Positions 26,463 through 35,901 are shown, numbered from the stretch's first letter. The stretch is 64,000 nt of DNA from UBA1672 sp033851915 (GCA_033851915.1 JAWSVM010000002.1:1-64000); one strand, 5' to 3'. Notes: a model not told the origin generated them from the letters alone. Program-made: numbers and translations.

Positions 26463-26714
26463 ATGATATTTATCAAACAAATTTACACTACAATCACCTC
26501 TATTATAGCATTCATCATAGTAATACCAATCCTGATAGTTAAGCTGCTCTGGAATACTTTCGTAATAATATAAGCTGTATTATTAACTATTGCATGGATT
26601 AGTTTTGCCTTCGGTTCTGTTATAGGCGTGATCTTATTGTTAATTTTCTTAGGATTTGAAGGGTTTTTCTTTCCGATGGCATTAATTATGTTTTGCATTC
26701 CAATAACAGAATAA
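26463..26714 (+). pseudogene. interrupted membrane-protein frame (doubtful)
   Basis: One reading frame codes two hydrophobic segments: MIFIKQIYTTITSIIAF through FVII, then an in-frame TAA at 26571, then AVLLTIAWISFAFGSVIGV onward to a stop at 26712. Both halves read like membrane helices, so this may be a small membrane protein broken by a stop. There is no good ribosome-binding site. An uninterrupted minus-strand frame overlaps it. The remaining 26715-26806 stretch shows nothing. Confidence 0.25.
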
Positions 26715-26806
26715 AAATAGCTTAAAGGAAAAAACATGATTTCCGTTTCACTTAATCATGCATAAGATTTTTTATAGTGCGCTTTGCTTACTGATAAAAT
26801 CTAAAA

Positions 26807-26881
26807 TGGTGGGCGGTACAAGGATTGAACTTGTGACCCCTTGCGTGTCGAGCAAGTGCTCTACCGCTGAGCTAACCGCCC
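26807..26881 (-). tRNA. tRNA-Val(GAC)
   Basis: Minus-strand cloverleaf: acceptor GGGCGGT with a matching 3' side and encoded ACCA, D arm GCTC/GAGC, anticodon stem CTTGC/GCAAG with loop TCGACAC (GAC, valine), T arm ACAAG/CTTGT. It sits 81 bp from the end of the SulP gene. Confidence 0.95.
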
Positions 26882-26962
26882 ACTCTAAGCGATAGGAGGA
26901 TAGTGATACGTGCAAAAGGCAAACTATTCAAGTCCCAATTTCCAAATATTTCACCACAGATA

Positions 26963-28312
26963 TTAAGGATGATCGGAAACGCCTTCACTCTCTTCCGGAT
27001 AATCTACATCTGTGACATGCTCTTTCTCGGTATTCGAGAGTTTAGACACCACATAAAACAGAACGGTAAACCCAATCACAGCTGCATTCAGGTCATAAAA
27101 CAACGTCACCAGCATCGTTCCACCAATAAACATAATCTCCGGATGAGACACAAACCCCGGCGCAGATTTATCCTTTGGCGCTTTCCCCATCATTTGCGCC
27201 ACATAAAGCTTCAAAGGTTGCCAATCAAACACGTCATAACCAACCTTGAACAAGATCCCGCAGAACACAGCAGATGGAATAAGGGAAAAGAAATCTTTAA
27301 ACAAGAAAATCTCCACAAACACAAACAGGCCAACGCATACACCAGCGAGGCGCATCGTTGCGTTTTCTTTTAACATCAAGACAGAGCGAATAGTGGCCTG
27401 CGCACCGGGAATACCGCCAACCATAGCCGCCAAGCCATTTGCTGCCCCCTGCGCCATCAATTCTTTATTCTGGCGCGTACGCTCCCCGCTCATATTATCC
27501 ACCACAAGAGAAGTAAGCAGCGTATCGAGATAACAAAGCAATGTCAGCTGCAAAGCAAAAGGCAAGGCAATCATCAAATCGCTCATCTGCACATTATGCG
27601 GCACTTGCGCGGCAATAACATTACCAAGATCGCTCAACGTATTCACATTGCTCTCCAGAGAGGTAAATTGCACAGGCAAATGCACTATATACGCAAAAGC
27701 GGAGCTGATAATGATTGCGAGCAACGTTCCAGGCAGATATATCGCCAATCTAGGTGATATTTTCTTTAAAACCATCGGGCACACAAAAATCAGAATAATC
27801 GTCATCACCGCAATAACAGCATTCCACAGCATAACACCCGATAACGCCGCCGTGCCTCCAAGGCCAAACAGCACTTTCATTTGGCTGTTCCAGATCAGCA
27901 AAGCAATACCACTCATAAACCCTGAAACAACAACATTGGGTATCAAATTAATAAACCGTCCAAGGCGCAATAATCCCGTAAGGATAAGTAAGCCCGACAT
28001 TAAGAGGAACACCAAGGTTATAAATTGATCACTGGAAAGCTGCGCTTCATATTCACTCACCGCAAAGGCAATCACCACAGCTGTGATTGTGCTCATCGGC
28101 GCCGTTGGGCCGGAGCATTGCACCCTCGTCCCGCCAAACATCGCCGTCACAAAAGCAATAACACCCGCGGAAATCATACCCGCAAACGCCCCGCGCCCCG
28201 ACAAGATCCCCAATGATGCGCCAAGGCTGATCGCAACGAAGCTGACCGCCAGACCAATGGTTATATTCTTAAATAAGTCTTCTAAAGAAGTTTTTTTGGG
28301 GGATGTATCCAT
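26963..28312 (-). CDS. SulP family anion transporter lacking a STAS domain
   Basis: Integral inner-membrane protein of about 449 aa with 12 or more hydrophobic segments. The SulP signature region is VQCSGPTAPMSTITAVVIAF, followed by LVFLLMSGLLILTGLLRLG and GAQATIRSVLML. SulP proteins carry sulfate, bicarbonate or dicarboxylates. The usual cytosolic C-terminal STAS domain is missing: the protein ends in a charged ~35-residue tail (EKEHVTDVDYPEESEG). I chose the ATG at 28312; the longer frame adds 34 non-conserved residues. Divergent from the NTF2-like gene. Substrate cannot be told. Confidence 0.85.
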   Translation of the reverse strand: MDTSPKKTSLEDLFKNITIGLAVSFVAISLGASLGILSGRGAFAGMISAGVIAFVTAMFGGTRVQCSGPTAPMSTITAVVIAFAVSEYEAQLSSDQFITLVFLLMSGLLILTGLLRLGRFINLIPNVVVSGFMSGIALLIWNSQMKVLFGLGGTAALSGVMLWNAVIAVMTIILIFVCPMVLKKISPRLAIYLPGTLLAIIISSAFAYIVHLPVQFTSLESNVNTLSDLGNVIAAQVPHNVQMSDLMIALPFALQLTLLCYLDTLLTSLVVDNMSGERTRQNKELMAQGAANGLAAMVGGIPGAQATIRSVLMLKENATMRLAGVCVGLFVFVEIFLFKDFFSLIPSAVFCGILFKVGYDVFDWQPLKLYVAQMMGKAPKDKSAPGFVSHPEIMFIGGTMLVTLFYDLNAAVIGFTVLFYVVSKLSNTEKEHVTDVDYPEESEGVSDHP

Positions 28313-28436
28313 GTTGCTACCAATCAAAACGCGCAATAAAATTTCAACGCATAAGAACCATGTTTTACAACCTAAGTCAAAAAGTCTTTTCTTAGCGAAT
28401 ATTAAGACAAACACCTTATAAACATGTTATATTTTA

Positions 28437-28465
28437 TTGACATAAAGACATGGCGCTGTTACACC
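28437..28465 (+). promoter_or_regulatory. candidate sigma70 promoter
   Basis: TTGACA at 28437-28442, 17 bp spacer, TACACC at 28460-28465, 31 bp before the ATG at 28496. Perfect -35, weak -10. Confidence 0.35.
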
Positions 28466-28495
28466 CACGTCAAATATAAAAAACAGGTGATAAAA

Positions 28496-29002
28496 ATGAG
28501 CATCAAACCAGAAGATCTAAAGCTAGAAGACGTCCACAATACCATCGCCTCACTTAAAGATTGGGCCGTCGGGCTTACTGATGTAAATGTCACCCCTGAA
28601 AGCGTCGCTGCTATTTATAATGAAGAATATGCCGAGCTGAAAGGCACACTCGCCACTGAATCTGTTTTTACAAAGGCCGGCATCAAAGATTATTTTGAGC
28701 ATCTCCTCGATAAAACATATAATGGACAGGTTGGGGTTACCTTTAATTCCATTGCGCCTAACACCGATCATGACGGATGTGTCGGCCATTACACATTTAG
28801 TTTTCTAAACAAAGACCAAGAAAAAACAGACTTACACGCCACATTTGAATTCAAAGCCGGCAAAGATGGTGGTGGCATTTCTTATCACCACTCCTACAAG
28901 GAAGAAGAAACACCTGAAGAACTGGCAGACCAACTTCCCGACGATTATCAAGACTTTGAAGACGACGAGCCTGACGCTCTGGCCTCTATAGATTTAGGGT
29001 AA
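28496..29002 (+). CDS. NTF2-like (CaMKII association-domain-like) protein
   Basis: A 168-residue soluble protein. The layout matches small NTF2-like/SnoaL-type proteins: an N-terminal helix with SLKDWAVGLTDVNVTPESVAAIY, a middle GIKDYFEHLLDK, and a final strand pair GHYTFSFLN and GGGISYHHSYKEE, which recalls the HHS ending of CaMKII association-domain-like proteins. Residues after ~135 are an acidic tail. I chose ATG 28496 with AGGTG upstream; the longer frame begins in promoter sequence. Ligand and role are unknown, and the family call rests on pattern alone. Confidence 0.6.
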   Translation: MSIKPEDLKLEDVHNTIASLKDWAVGLTDVNVTPESVAAIYNEEYAELKGTLATESVFTKAGIKDYFEHLLDKTYNGQVGVTFNSIAPNTDHDGCVGHYTFSFLNKDQEKTDLHATFEFKAGKDGGGISYHHSYKEEETPEELADQLPDDYQDFEDDEPDALASIDLG

Positions 29003-29031
29003 AGCAACCGCTTTATAGCCTTCCCCCCTTC

Positions 29032-29058
29032 CACTATAAAAAAATAGTGATCTTTTAA
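29032..29058 (+). terminator. weak hairpin after the NTF2-like gene
   Basis: CACTAT, a 7-base A-rich loop, ATAGTG, then ATCTTTTA. It could end the upstream transcript before the Tad-accessory operon. Confidence 0.4.
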
Positions 29059-29127
29059 CTATTTCACGTTATACTTATGAGATAGCTATCTTGCTATTTC
29101 CTTTTTCCCGATTACTGGGTGTTTCAA

Positions 29128-29709
29128 ATGATACAGATACAAAAAATAAATATGACATTACGTGCAACCCTTGCCATTGCATTACTGGCAATATCCGCGC
29201 CATCTTATGCAGATGAAAAGGTCGTTGATATACTGCCGCCAATCACACATGCAAATACAATGGAAGTGGAAGATATCGGTGAGGCAACCCACCCTATCAT
29301 TCGTCTGACACCTGATAAGTCAGAGCTAATTCATCTTGATGACAGTGCGACAAGCATCATTATCGGCAACCCTGCACACATTAATGTGATTGCAGATTCA
29401 GCCAAACTCCTTGTGATTATACCAAAAGCCCCTGGGGCAACACATTTCACAATTCTAGGTAAAAACGGGCAAATCATCATGCAAAGACATGTCATTGTTG
29501 CCAGCCCGAAAAAAGATTATCTACGCATTAAACGCACCTGCTCCGATAGTGATGACAACTGTCAAGCCACCAGTGTTTTCTATTGCCCTGACATGTGTCA
29601 TGAAATAAGATCAATGGAAGATTCTGAATCATCTATGGAAGCGGATGGCAGCAAAAATTCTGCGTCAAACAGTAATACGGCCTCTGCGCCGAATAATGAA
29701 ACCGAATAA
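29128..29709 (+). CDS. stand-alone CpaC/RcpA N-terminal-domain-like periplasmic protein
   Basis: The signal peptide ends near residue 28 (ALLAISAPSYADEK). Mature residues ~55-130 (SELIHLDDSATSIIIGNPAHINVIADSAKLLVII, FTILGKNGQIIMQRHVIV) match the 'pilus assembly N-terminal' domain found at the start of Tad secretins; compare PVGVSDVLVANPSIVDVQAV in the CpaC of this window. There is no secretin domain. Four cysteines follow in a ~25-residue stretch (TCSDSDDNCQ, FYCPDMC), then a Ser/Asn-rich tail. It probably sits in the periplasm with the Tad apparatus. The start may be GTG 29119, ATG 29128 or ATG 29152. Confidence 0.75.
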   Translation: MIQIQKINMTLRATLAIALLAISAPSYADEKVVDILPPITHANTMEVEDIGEATHPIIRLTPDKSELIHLDDSATSIIIGNPAHINVIADSAKLLVIIPKAPGATHFTILGKNGQIIMQRHVIVASPKKDYLRIKRTCSDSDDNCQATSVFYCPDMCHEIRSMEDSESSMEADGSKNSASNSNTASAPNNETE

Positions 29710-29738
29710 AAAAGCAAGAATACAAAGGGCTACAGAGC

Positions 29739-30416
29739 ATGAAAAAAATTACGCGTTATATGGTTCTCGCCATTGCGATCGCACAACTTACAGCCTGTCA
29801 GACAACTGGCAGTGATCCTGTCGAAACAACAAAAACGCCCGACAACGTTTCAGAACGTATAGAAGCAGCCCTTGAAAAAGTCGCATTATCCAATGGCTCT
29901 AAAACCGCTGGCCTTATCTCTCTTGAAAAGAAATACAAGCGCAACAGCGAAGACCCGATGAAAGCTCTGGCCTACGCCAAAGGATTACGTCAGGCAAATT
30001 ACCTTAATCGCGCCTCTCTTATCCTCACCCCTTTCACAAAAGCGGGTGATGCGTATCCGGGTATAAACACAGAAATGTCAATGATTGCACTTGGCCTTGG
30101 TAACTACGATTCTGCGGAACTTTACGCACAGCACGCTATTTTGCAAAATCCGGAAGATCACAATGCCTATCAAAACCTTGGTATTGCTTTAGATGCAAAA
30201 GAAATGCACCCCGAAGCAGAACGCGCTTTCCGTAAGGGACTAGAGCATTGGAAAGGCAATCCAACGACAATAATGAACAACCTCGCTCTTAATCTCGCCA
30301 CACAAGGCTTCATCGATGAAGCTGTAGAAGTGCTGGAACGTGCACAAGCCCTCTCTCCTGACAGAATTGAGATTGAACGCAACTTGCGTATTATCCGCAC
30401 ATTGAACGAGAGATGA
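29739..30416 (+). CDS. tadD: TadD-like TPR lipoprotein
   Basis: Lipoprotein signal with lipobox QLTAC (Cys20). Residues ~85-220 hold about four TPR units (e.g. DHNAYQNLGIALDAKEMHPEAERAFRKG; NLALNLATQGFIDEAVEVLERA). This is the pattern of TadD, an outer-membrane pilotin-like lipoprotein required for Flp pilus assembly. It lies 29 bp after the CpaC-N-like gene and overlaps the next gene by 4 bp. The convergent main tad cluster lacks tadD, which this copy supplies. Confidence 0.8.
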   Translation: MKKITRYMVLAIAIAQLTACQTTGSDPVETTKTPDNVSERIEAALEKVALSNGSKTAGLISLEKKYKRNSEDPMKALAYAKGLRQANYLNRASLILTPFTKAGDAYPGINTEMSMIALGLGNYDSAELYAQHAILQNPEDHNAYQNLGIALDAKEMHPEAERAFRKGLEHWKGNPTTIMNNLALNLATQGFIDEAVEVLERAQALSPDRIEIERNLRIIRTLNER

Positions 30417-30787
30417 CCCCTATTCCACGACAGGGTTTTCCCATAAATAATAATTCACTGATTATTGCATGTGGCTGGCTGCTCATTGCATGTGGCATGG
30501 CATTAACCATGTTTATCGCCTACACGGCTTATCAAATCTTAGCCCATCCACAAGATGTGGCTCTCGTTCAATATGTAATTTCACAGATACCTGCTGACCC
30601 ATCATTCTTCGTTGTCACGATGACAGAAAACCACGAGGCAAGCACAATTGCCATACCGCAATCTTTTGCTCTTATCATCTATCTATTATTTACCCTACTC
30701 GCCTTTCGGATAGTGTCATCATGCTCTGTTGAAATAATCCGCGCCGGTGTGCAGATTCTTACACAGGTAAAAAATAGAGAAAAATAG
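30413..30787 (+). CDS. small two-TM hypothetical protein
   Basis: 124 residues with two hydrophobic segments (~20-45 and ~80-102) joined by a ~35-residue loop, probably periplasmic. Its ATG overlaps the tadD-like stop (ATGA), so translation is coupled. Likely inner membrane; a Tad-accessory role is inferred from the operon only. It is convergent with tadC across a 75 bp gap holding an AAGGGA/TCCCTT hairpin. Confidence 0.65.
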   Translation: MTPIPRQGFPINNNSLIIACGWLLIACGMALTMFIAYTAYQILAHPQDVALVQYVISQIPADPSFFVVTMTENHEASTIAIPQSFALIIYLLFTLLAFRIVSSCSVEIIRAGVQILTQVKNREK

Positions 30788-30862
30788 TAAAGGCCTAGCC
30801 AAAGGGATTTTCCCTTCTGCAACGATACGTATTCTTATACACTAGAAATGCCGTAACACAGG

Positions 30863-31816
30863 CTATCCGCCGCGCATTGCGGAGACTTGCATACTCGCCG
30901 GCCCAAGGATAATAACAAACAGAACGGGCAAGAAAAACACAATCATCGGCACAGTCAATTTAGGTGGTAGAGAAGCCGCCTTTTGTTCCGCCGCCGCCAT
31001 ACGCATATCCCGCAATTCATCAGACATAACGCGCATCGCTTGAGAAACCGATGTACCATACTGCTCAGCCTGTATCAGTGAAGTGGCAAAACTCTTGCCT
31101 GCTCCACTACCAACGCGGCGCGCAAAATCTTGTAAAGCTTTCCTGCGATCATTCAACATCGCCATCTCCGCACAAAGAATACCCAGCTCCTCTGATAAAA
31201 TTTCAGATTGATCTGCAACTTCTTCTGCCACGCGCTGTACAGTTTGTTCCAAGCCAATACCACCCTGCACACAAATCAGCATCATATCCAATGCATCAGG
31301 AAAGCTTATATTAATTTCTTCCTGACGCTTAATAATAATGTTTTTAATCAGAATGTCAGGCATTTTGAAACCAAACAGCGCACTACCAAACAACATAGAC
31401 ATTTGTATCAGATTGCTGAATTGCTTATCCTCCGGTACGACAGAAAGATAGAATGCGCAAATACCAAGGAACACAAATGGCAGAACAGCCCGTGAAATCA
31501 AAAATCTCATATGTGCTTTCGGATTACGTATCCCCGCCTGCAACATTTTATCACGCGCCTTCTCACCCATAGAACCCGCAAGACGTTGAAACCTATAGAA
31601 CATCGCCATGTTATCACGCGCAGAGACACTGTCATCTTTGATAATTCTATTGCCGCCTTCACGTGACAATTGATAAAGATCCTGACGGCGTTTCTCAATA
31701 ATCGATCTGGTTTTTTCTTTCTTATCCGACCTCTGCAGAAACGGAAACGCAAACGCCGCGAAGGAAATTCCCGCCGCAATCGCTGCAACCATCGTAATAA
31801 ACATCTCATCATTCAT
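30863..31816 (-). CDS. tadC: Tad pilus inner-membrane platform protein TadC
   Basis: One of two T2SF-type platform proteins that anchor the pilus motor in the inner membrane. The T2SF domain lies at ~150-280 (FPDALDMMLICVQGGIGLEQTVQRVAEE). Membrane helices are at ~8-25, ~110-125, ~135-150 and at the C-terminus (VPMIVFFLPVLFVIILGP). Length 317 aa is typical. It is the last gene of the cpa/tad operon, 17 bp after tadB. Confidence 0.93.
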   Translation of the reverse strand: MNDEMFITMVAAIAAGISFAAFAFPFLQRSDKKEKTRSIIEKRRQDLYQLSREGGNRIIKDDSVSARDNMAMFYRFQRLAGSMGEKARDKMLQAGIRNPKAHMRFLISRAVLPFVFLGICAFYLSVVPEDKQFSNLIQMSMLFGSALFGFKMPDILIKNIIIKRQEEINISFPDALDMMLICVQGGIGLEQTVQRVAEEVADQSEILSEELGILCAEMAMLNDRRKALQDFARRVGSGAGKSFATSLIQAEQYGTSVSQAMRVMSDELRDMRMAAAEQKAASLPPKLTVPMIVFFLPVLFVIILGPASMQVSAMRGG

Positions 31817-31833
31817 AAGAGCACCATTCCCTT

Positions 31834-32811
31834 TTAAATCTTAAAGTTAATCATTTTTTTCATAACCAATATGCCGCACGTCATCCACATCGCCGAATTC
31901 ATCAGCATGCCACGCCCTTCCTCAGTCGTGAACATCGGCTCCAGATAATCCGGATTAACCGCATATAAACCCGCTCCAACCAAAGGCGGCAACGCGCCAA
32001 TAATCGATGCCGAAGCAACCGCCTCCGAAGACAGCGCCATAACTTTACGCTTAAGACGAAAACGTGCACGAATAACACGTGATAAATTCGTCAGAACCTC
32101 AGACAGGCTAGATCCCGTTTGTGCTTGAATAGATAGGCCTGCCGCAAACATTTTCATTTCCGGTAACGGCATGCGTTTTGTGCCCTCAGCAGCAGCCTCA
32201 TGCAATGGAATCCCAATCTTCTGCTTATCATAAATAATCGACATTTCCTCACCCACCGGGCCATCGAATTCACGGCTAATCATCAACACCGCCTCAGCCA
32301 CCGGCATACCGGCTTGCAACAACCGCACAACCGCATCCAACGCATCGGAAAATTCCTCAAGAAATGCTTTTTGACGTTTCAATACCATCTTGCGTAAAAT
32401 AAATCGTGGAAACCCCATAAACCCGACAATCCCCAGCATAACCAATATATGTAGCTCAACTTGAAAATATTTCCCCAACCCTAAAAATGCAAAGCAAGAC
32501 ACAACAGATAAAACCCAAAACTTAGTGGTCTTACCTGACAAGCCTGCCTGCTGTAATTTCAAAGAGATGGATGTTTTATCCTTACCATCCTCGCCTTCAT
32601 CCTTGCTGGATTTCAGTTTTCTGGCAATTTCCGCTCGACGCTTATTCTGCAAATCTTTTTCATCAACGCGCGCTTCCCCCGTTTTTCTTCCACGGATCAT
32701 CTCAATATTCTTCTTTGATTGCTTAGAGCTTGCGTTCATCGCAATAAACATCACAACCCCGACAATCAGGAATACAATCGCAGCAATAAGAATAATTTGA
32801 ATTGTTGTCAT
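31834..32811 (-). CDS. tadB: Tad pilus inner-membrane platform protein TadB
   Basis: Partner of TadC in the platform. N-terminal membrane helix, a basic cytosolic segment (~35-75), then a T2SF domain at ~155-285 (FSDALDAVVRLLQAGMPVAEAVLMISREF; QTGSSLSEVLTNLSRVI). Four membrane segments in all and 325 aa, the usual size. The 163 bp gap to cpaF upstream is filled by palindromic element B, unusual within an operon whose other gaps are short. Confidence 0.93.
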   Translation of the reverse strand: MTTIQIILIAAIVFLIVGVVMFIAMNASSKQSKKNIEMIRGRKTGEARVDEKDLQNKRRAEIARKLKSSKDEGEDGKDKTSISLKLQQAGLSGKTTKFWVLSVVSCFAFLGLGKYFQVELHILVMLGIVGFMGFPRFILRKMVLKRQKAFLEEFSDALDAVVRLLQAGMPVAEAVLMISREFDGPVGEEMSIIYDKQKIGIPLHEAAAEGTKRMPLPEMKMFAAGLSIQAQTGSSLSEVLTNLSRVIRARFRLKRKVMALSSEAVASASIIGALPPLVGAGLYAVNPDYLEPMFTTEEGRGMLMNSAMWMTCGILVMKKMINFKI

Positions 32812-32836
32812 CGCGCTATACCGCCCTTTTCGTAAA

Positions 32837-32969
32837 GATGGTTTTACAGGCAGAGAAATGAGATGAAGATAGCAGGTTTCGAGAACCGGAGCACAGCGTA
32901 TTCATTATACGCAAGCACCAGAAGCGCAGAAAACTGTTATTTGTAGGCCATTTATCAAACTGTAACATC
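32837..32969. repeat. imperfect palindromic element, copy B
   Basis: Centre GCGTAT-tcatt-ATACGC at 32896-32912. Arms extend almost symmetrically outward: gatggttttacag at 32837 pairs with ctgtaacatc ending at 32969, with matching blocks between (aaatg, gatagcag/aataacag). It fills the tadB-cpaF gap. Architecture as in copies A and C. Confidence 0.65.
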
Positions 32970-32974
32970 ATTTT

Positions 32975-34612
32975 TTACCCGTAGGCCTCTTCCATGGCGT
33001 CCATAACCATATCCGCAACGCCGTATTGACGAGCGTTATCAAAGAATTTTGGACGTAAGCCGGATGATTTTTGTTTGGTAACCAATTTACCATTTTCATC
33101 TTCACCCAAAATATCAAGCGTAAAGAGATCTTGCATTGTCACAACCTCACCCTCCATACCTGTAATTTCTGTTACATGCGTTGTCTTACGCGAACCATCG
33201 CGCAAACGCTGCACCTGAATAATAACCTGCACCGCGCCTGCAATCTGTTCGCGCACCGCAATCGTTGGAAGGTTCAAGCCCCCCATCGCAATCATATTTT
33301 CCATACGTGAAATCGCCTCACGCGGATTATTCGCATGGACTGTTCCCATAGAGCCATCATGGCCGGTATTCATTGCTTGCAGCAAATCGAACGCTTCGGG
33401 TCCACGCACCTCACCAACAATGATACGTTCAGGGCGCATACGCAGACAGTTTTTAACCAAATCCCGCATGGTGATTTCACCAACCCCTTCCAAATTAGGG
33501 GGACGCGTTTCAAGACGCACCACGTGCGGTTGTTGTAATTGTAATTCACACGCATCTTCACAGGTTACAACGCGCTCACCGGGTTCAATGTAACGGGTTA
33601 GACAATTCAACATCGTGGTTTTACCAGACCCCGTACCACCGGAAACCAGCACATTCACACGACAACGCCCAATCGCCATAATCAACTTCGCACAACTCGG
33701 CGACATTGATCCCCACTCCATCAGCGTTTCAAGCGTTAGACTATCCTTCTTAAATTTACGAATAGTCATACATGCACCATCCACAGCCAAGGGCGGAATG
33801 ATAACATTCACACGCGAACCATCGGCAAGACGCGCATCACAAATCGGGGAGGCTTCATCAACGCGGCGACCAATCGCACCCACAATACGTTGACAAATTG
33901 TTGTTAAATGCTGGTTATCACGGAAATGAACATGCGTACGCTCAATCTTCCCATTAACCTCGATATAGGTAACATCAGGGCCGTTAATCATAATATCGGA
34001 AATATCATCGCGCTCTAACAACTCTTCCAACGGGCCGAAGCCAAGCATATCATTCGCACACTCTTTACCGATATTCTCTAATTCAACAGGTGTTAAATCC
34101 AGATTACGGAAACGTGATATCTCTTCCACAGCCGAGAAAATTTCTTCACGCGCCGCTGCGCCGTCCATACGTGCAAGAGCTTTCAAATCAATACCATCAC
34201 GTAAATCCAGCCAAATACGTTTTTGACATCTCTGCAATCTAAGATCAGAAACCGTATCACCCGCAGTCTGAATAACCTCGTCTTCGCCATCAGGATCATC
34301 AAACAACATATCTTCATCCATGTTCTTCAGCGGCTTTTTATCATCATCGTCCCCACTCTTTTTGGACGGCGCAGATACAGGCGCGGGGGCAGGGTCAGGT
34401 GAAGATGCCAACGCATCATCCAAACCGTCCAACATACCTGCCATATCGTCTTGAGATTTTTTATCAACAGCCTTTGTATCCGTTGAAACTGAGTTAGGTT
34501 TAACAGCTTCATCCACAGACTTATCCGCACTCTTTTCTTTTGAAGGAGCGGGTGCCGACGACACCTTCGGTGGTGTCTTTGGTGTTGTACCTGAGTGTTT
34601 TTTACCAAACAT
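32975..34612 (-). CDS. cpaF: Tad secretion ATPase CpaF/TadA
   Basis: Hexameric ATPase powering Flp pilus assembly at the cytosolic membrane face. Walker A is VSGGTGSGKTTMLN; the Asp box and Walker B region appears as ERIIVGEVRGPEAFDLLQAMNTGHDGSMGTVHAN, including the His box. The N-terminal domain of the secretion superfamily ATPases covers ~130-290. Residues 1-120 are a low-complexity Ser/Pro/Asp-rich extension not needed for the fold; total 545 aa versus about 450 for many homologues. It lies 47 bp after cpaE. Confidence 0.95.
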   Translation of the reverse strand: MFGKKHSGTTPKTPPKVSSAPAPSKEKSADKSVDEAVKPNSVSTDTKAVDKKSQDDMAGMLDGLDDALASSPDPAPAPVSAPSKKSGDDDDKKPLKNMDEDMLFDDPDGEDEVIQTAGDTVSDLRLQRCQKRIWLDLRDGIDLKALARMDGAAAREEIFSAVEEISRFRNLDLTPVELENIGKECANDMLGFGPLEELLERDDISDIMINGPDVTYIEVNGKIERTHVHFRDNQHLTTICQRIVGAIGRRVDEASPICDARLADGSRVNVIIPPLAVDGACMTIRKFKKDSLTLETLMEWGSMSPSCAKLIMAIGRCRVNVLVSGGTGSGKTTMLNCLTRYIEPGERVVTCEDACELQLQQPHVVRLETRPPNLEGVGEITMRDLVKNCLRMRPERIIVGEVRGPEAFDLLQAMNTGHDGSMGTVHANNPREAISRMENMIAMGGLNLPTIAVREQIAGAVQVIIQVQRLRDGSRKTTHVTEITGMEGEVVTMQDLFTLDILGEDENGKLVTKQKSSGLRPKFFDNARQYGVADMVMDAMEEAYG

Positions 34613-34659
34613 AATATAACCTTGTTAAAACCCTGTGCGCGGAAACGCACAAGTTCCCT

Positions 34660-35901
34660 TTACTTTGACTTTTTCCTGTTGAATAAACCATCAAGGAAGC
34701 TGGAAGACTCCTCAGGCTGATCTTTTGTGACATTATTAGAGACAGATTTTTGCAACATAGCTTCCAAACTCTCAATAAACGTCACACTCTCTTTATCCGC
34801 AATCATCCCCTTTATATCGCTCTCATAGTTAAGAAATACAGCAGGCAAATACGGTATTGATACAGACGGTGCAAATTCTAAGGCTTCACCTATGTCCGAG
34901 GACGAAACTTCATGTGATTTGGCCAATCCTACCTGATTAACAACCAAAGAAATGCCTCCAGATTCGCCGCCGCGAATATCAGATATTTCTTTCAATAAAC
35001 TTCGACAAAACCGCAGAGATGTAACTGTTGGCGTGGCAACCATCACAATCTCGTGCGCCCGCGATAACACCGCTTTTTTGACAGTAGAGTCAGCGCCCGA
35101 CAAATCAACGAGCACTACAGGTGATTTTACCATCAAATTGTCTAAAATAGCCTCATATTGAGCCGCAGAAACGGACGGATCAAGCATCGCATCCGAACCA
35201 CTAGCCAGAATTGTCAGCTTATCACTCGCCTCAAAAAACATACGCTCTAAGGCATCTTCATTTTGCGCTTCAACCGCGCGTGCAATTTCAGAAAGATTGG
35301 CAGATGGATCAAACCCCATACCAACACTTAAAGGCGACCAGCCCCCTGCCGCATCAATCAATAACGTTTTATTCTCCATATTACCCGAGGCCAGCCACGC
35401 GCAAATTTGCGCAATACTGGATACACCCACACCGCCCTTTGATCCAACAAAAGCAATCAGGCGGCTGTCAGATACACCAAGGCGTTGAATAAGAGCTTTC
35501 GCAATAACGTCTTTTAAAATTTCAGGCTTAAGCGGGCGAACCAGATAATCACTCACCCCCATCTCGATAAGTTGGCGATATAAGTAAACATCATTCACGG
35601 GGCCAATAACAATGGCAGCCGTTCCCTCATCACAATAATTTGAAAGCTCACCCAAACGTTCTGTAAAGCTGTCATCAATTTCATCTGTTTGAATAATTAT
35701 AATTTCAGTCGCACCCTCGGACTCAAATGTGGCGATCGCGTCTTCAACATCACCTTCTACCGCGTTAACATTCACACGCGCGAAACGCCAGTCATCCAAC
35801 AACGCCTTAGCGGAGTCTAATGTATCAGAATCTTTTGAAAACACTGAGATACTGGCACTAGGCAGTAACGTGTCCGTTGCTTGATTCTCTATCTCGCTCA
35901 T
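34660..35901 (-). CDS. cpaE: Tad pilus localisation ATPase CpaE/TadZ
   Basis: ParA/MinD-like ATPase that positions the Tad machine, in known systems at the cell pole. Residues ~15-125 are an atypical receiver-like domain (SVFSKDSDTLDSAKALL; VSDYLVRPLKPEIL). The deviant Walker A is FVGSKGGVGVSSIAQ: the first Lys of KGG is kept but the usual second Lys is Val, as in TadZ-type proteins. The A' region reads TLLIDAAGGWSPLS. The ~25-residue C-terminus is Ser/Lys-rich. Length 413 aa is normal. Confidence 0.92.
   Translation of the reverse strand: MSEIENQATDTLLPSASISVFSKDSDTLDSAKALLDDWRFARVNVNAVEGDVEDAIATFESEGATEIIIIQTDEIDDSFTERLGELSNYCDEGTAAIVIGPVNDVYLYRQLIEMGVSDYLVRPLKPEILKDVIAKALIQRLGVSDSRLIAFVGSKGGVGVSSIAQICAWLASGNMENKTLLIDAAGGWSPLSVGMGFDPSANLSEIARAVEAQNEDALERMFFEASDKLTILASGSDAMLDPSVSAAQYEAILDNLMVKSPVVLVDLSGADSTVKKAVLSRAHEIVMVATPTVTSLRFCRSLLKEISDIRGGESGGISLVVNQVGLAKSHEVSSSDIGEALEFAPSVSIPYLPAVFLNYESDIKGMIADKESVTFIESLEAMLQKSVSNNVTKDQPEESSSFLDGLFNRKKSK

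Noticed and set aside
26483..26737. Minus-strand 84 aa frame after cpdR
   Set aside because: Asn/Ile/Lys-rich with no ribosome-binding site; the plus-strand frame looks more protein-like, though broken.
30799..30814. AAGGGA/TCCCTT hairpin between convergent genes as a strong terminator
   Set aside because: The stem is followed by no T-run on either strand; it may only be a weak bidirectional signal.
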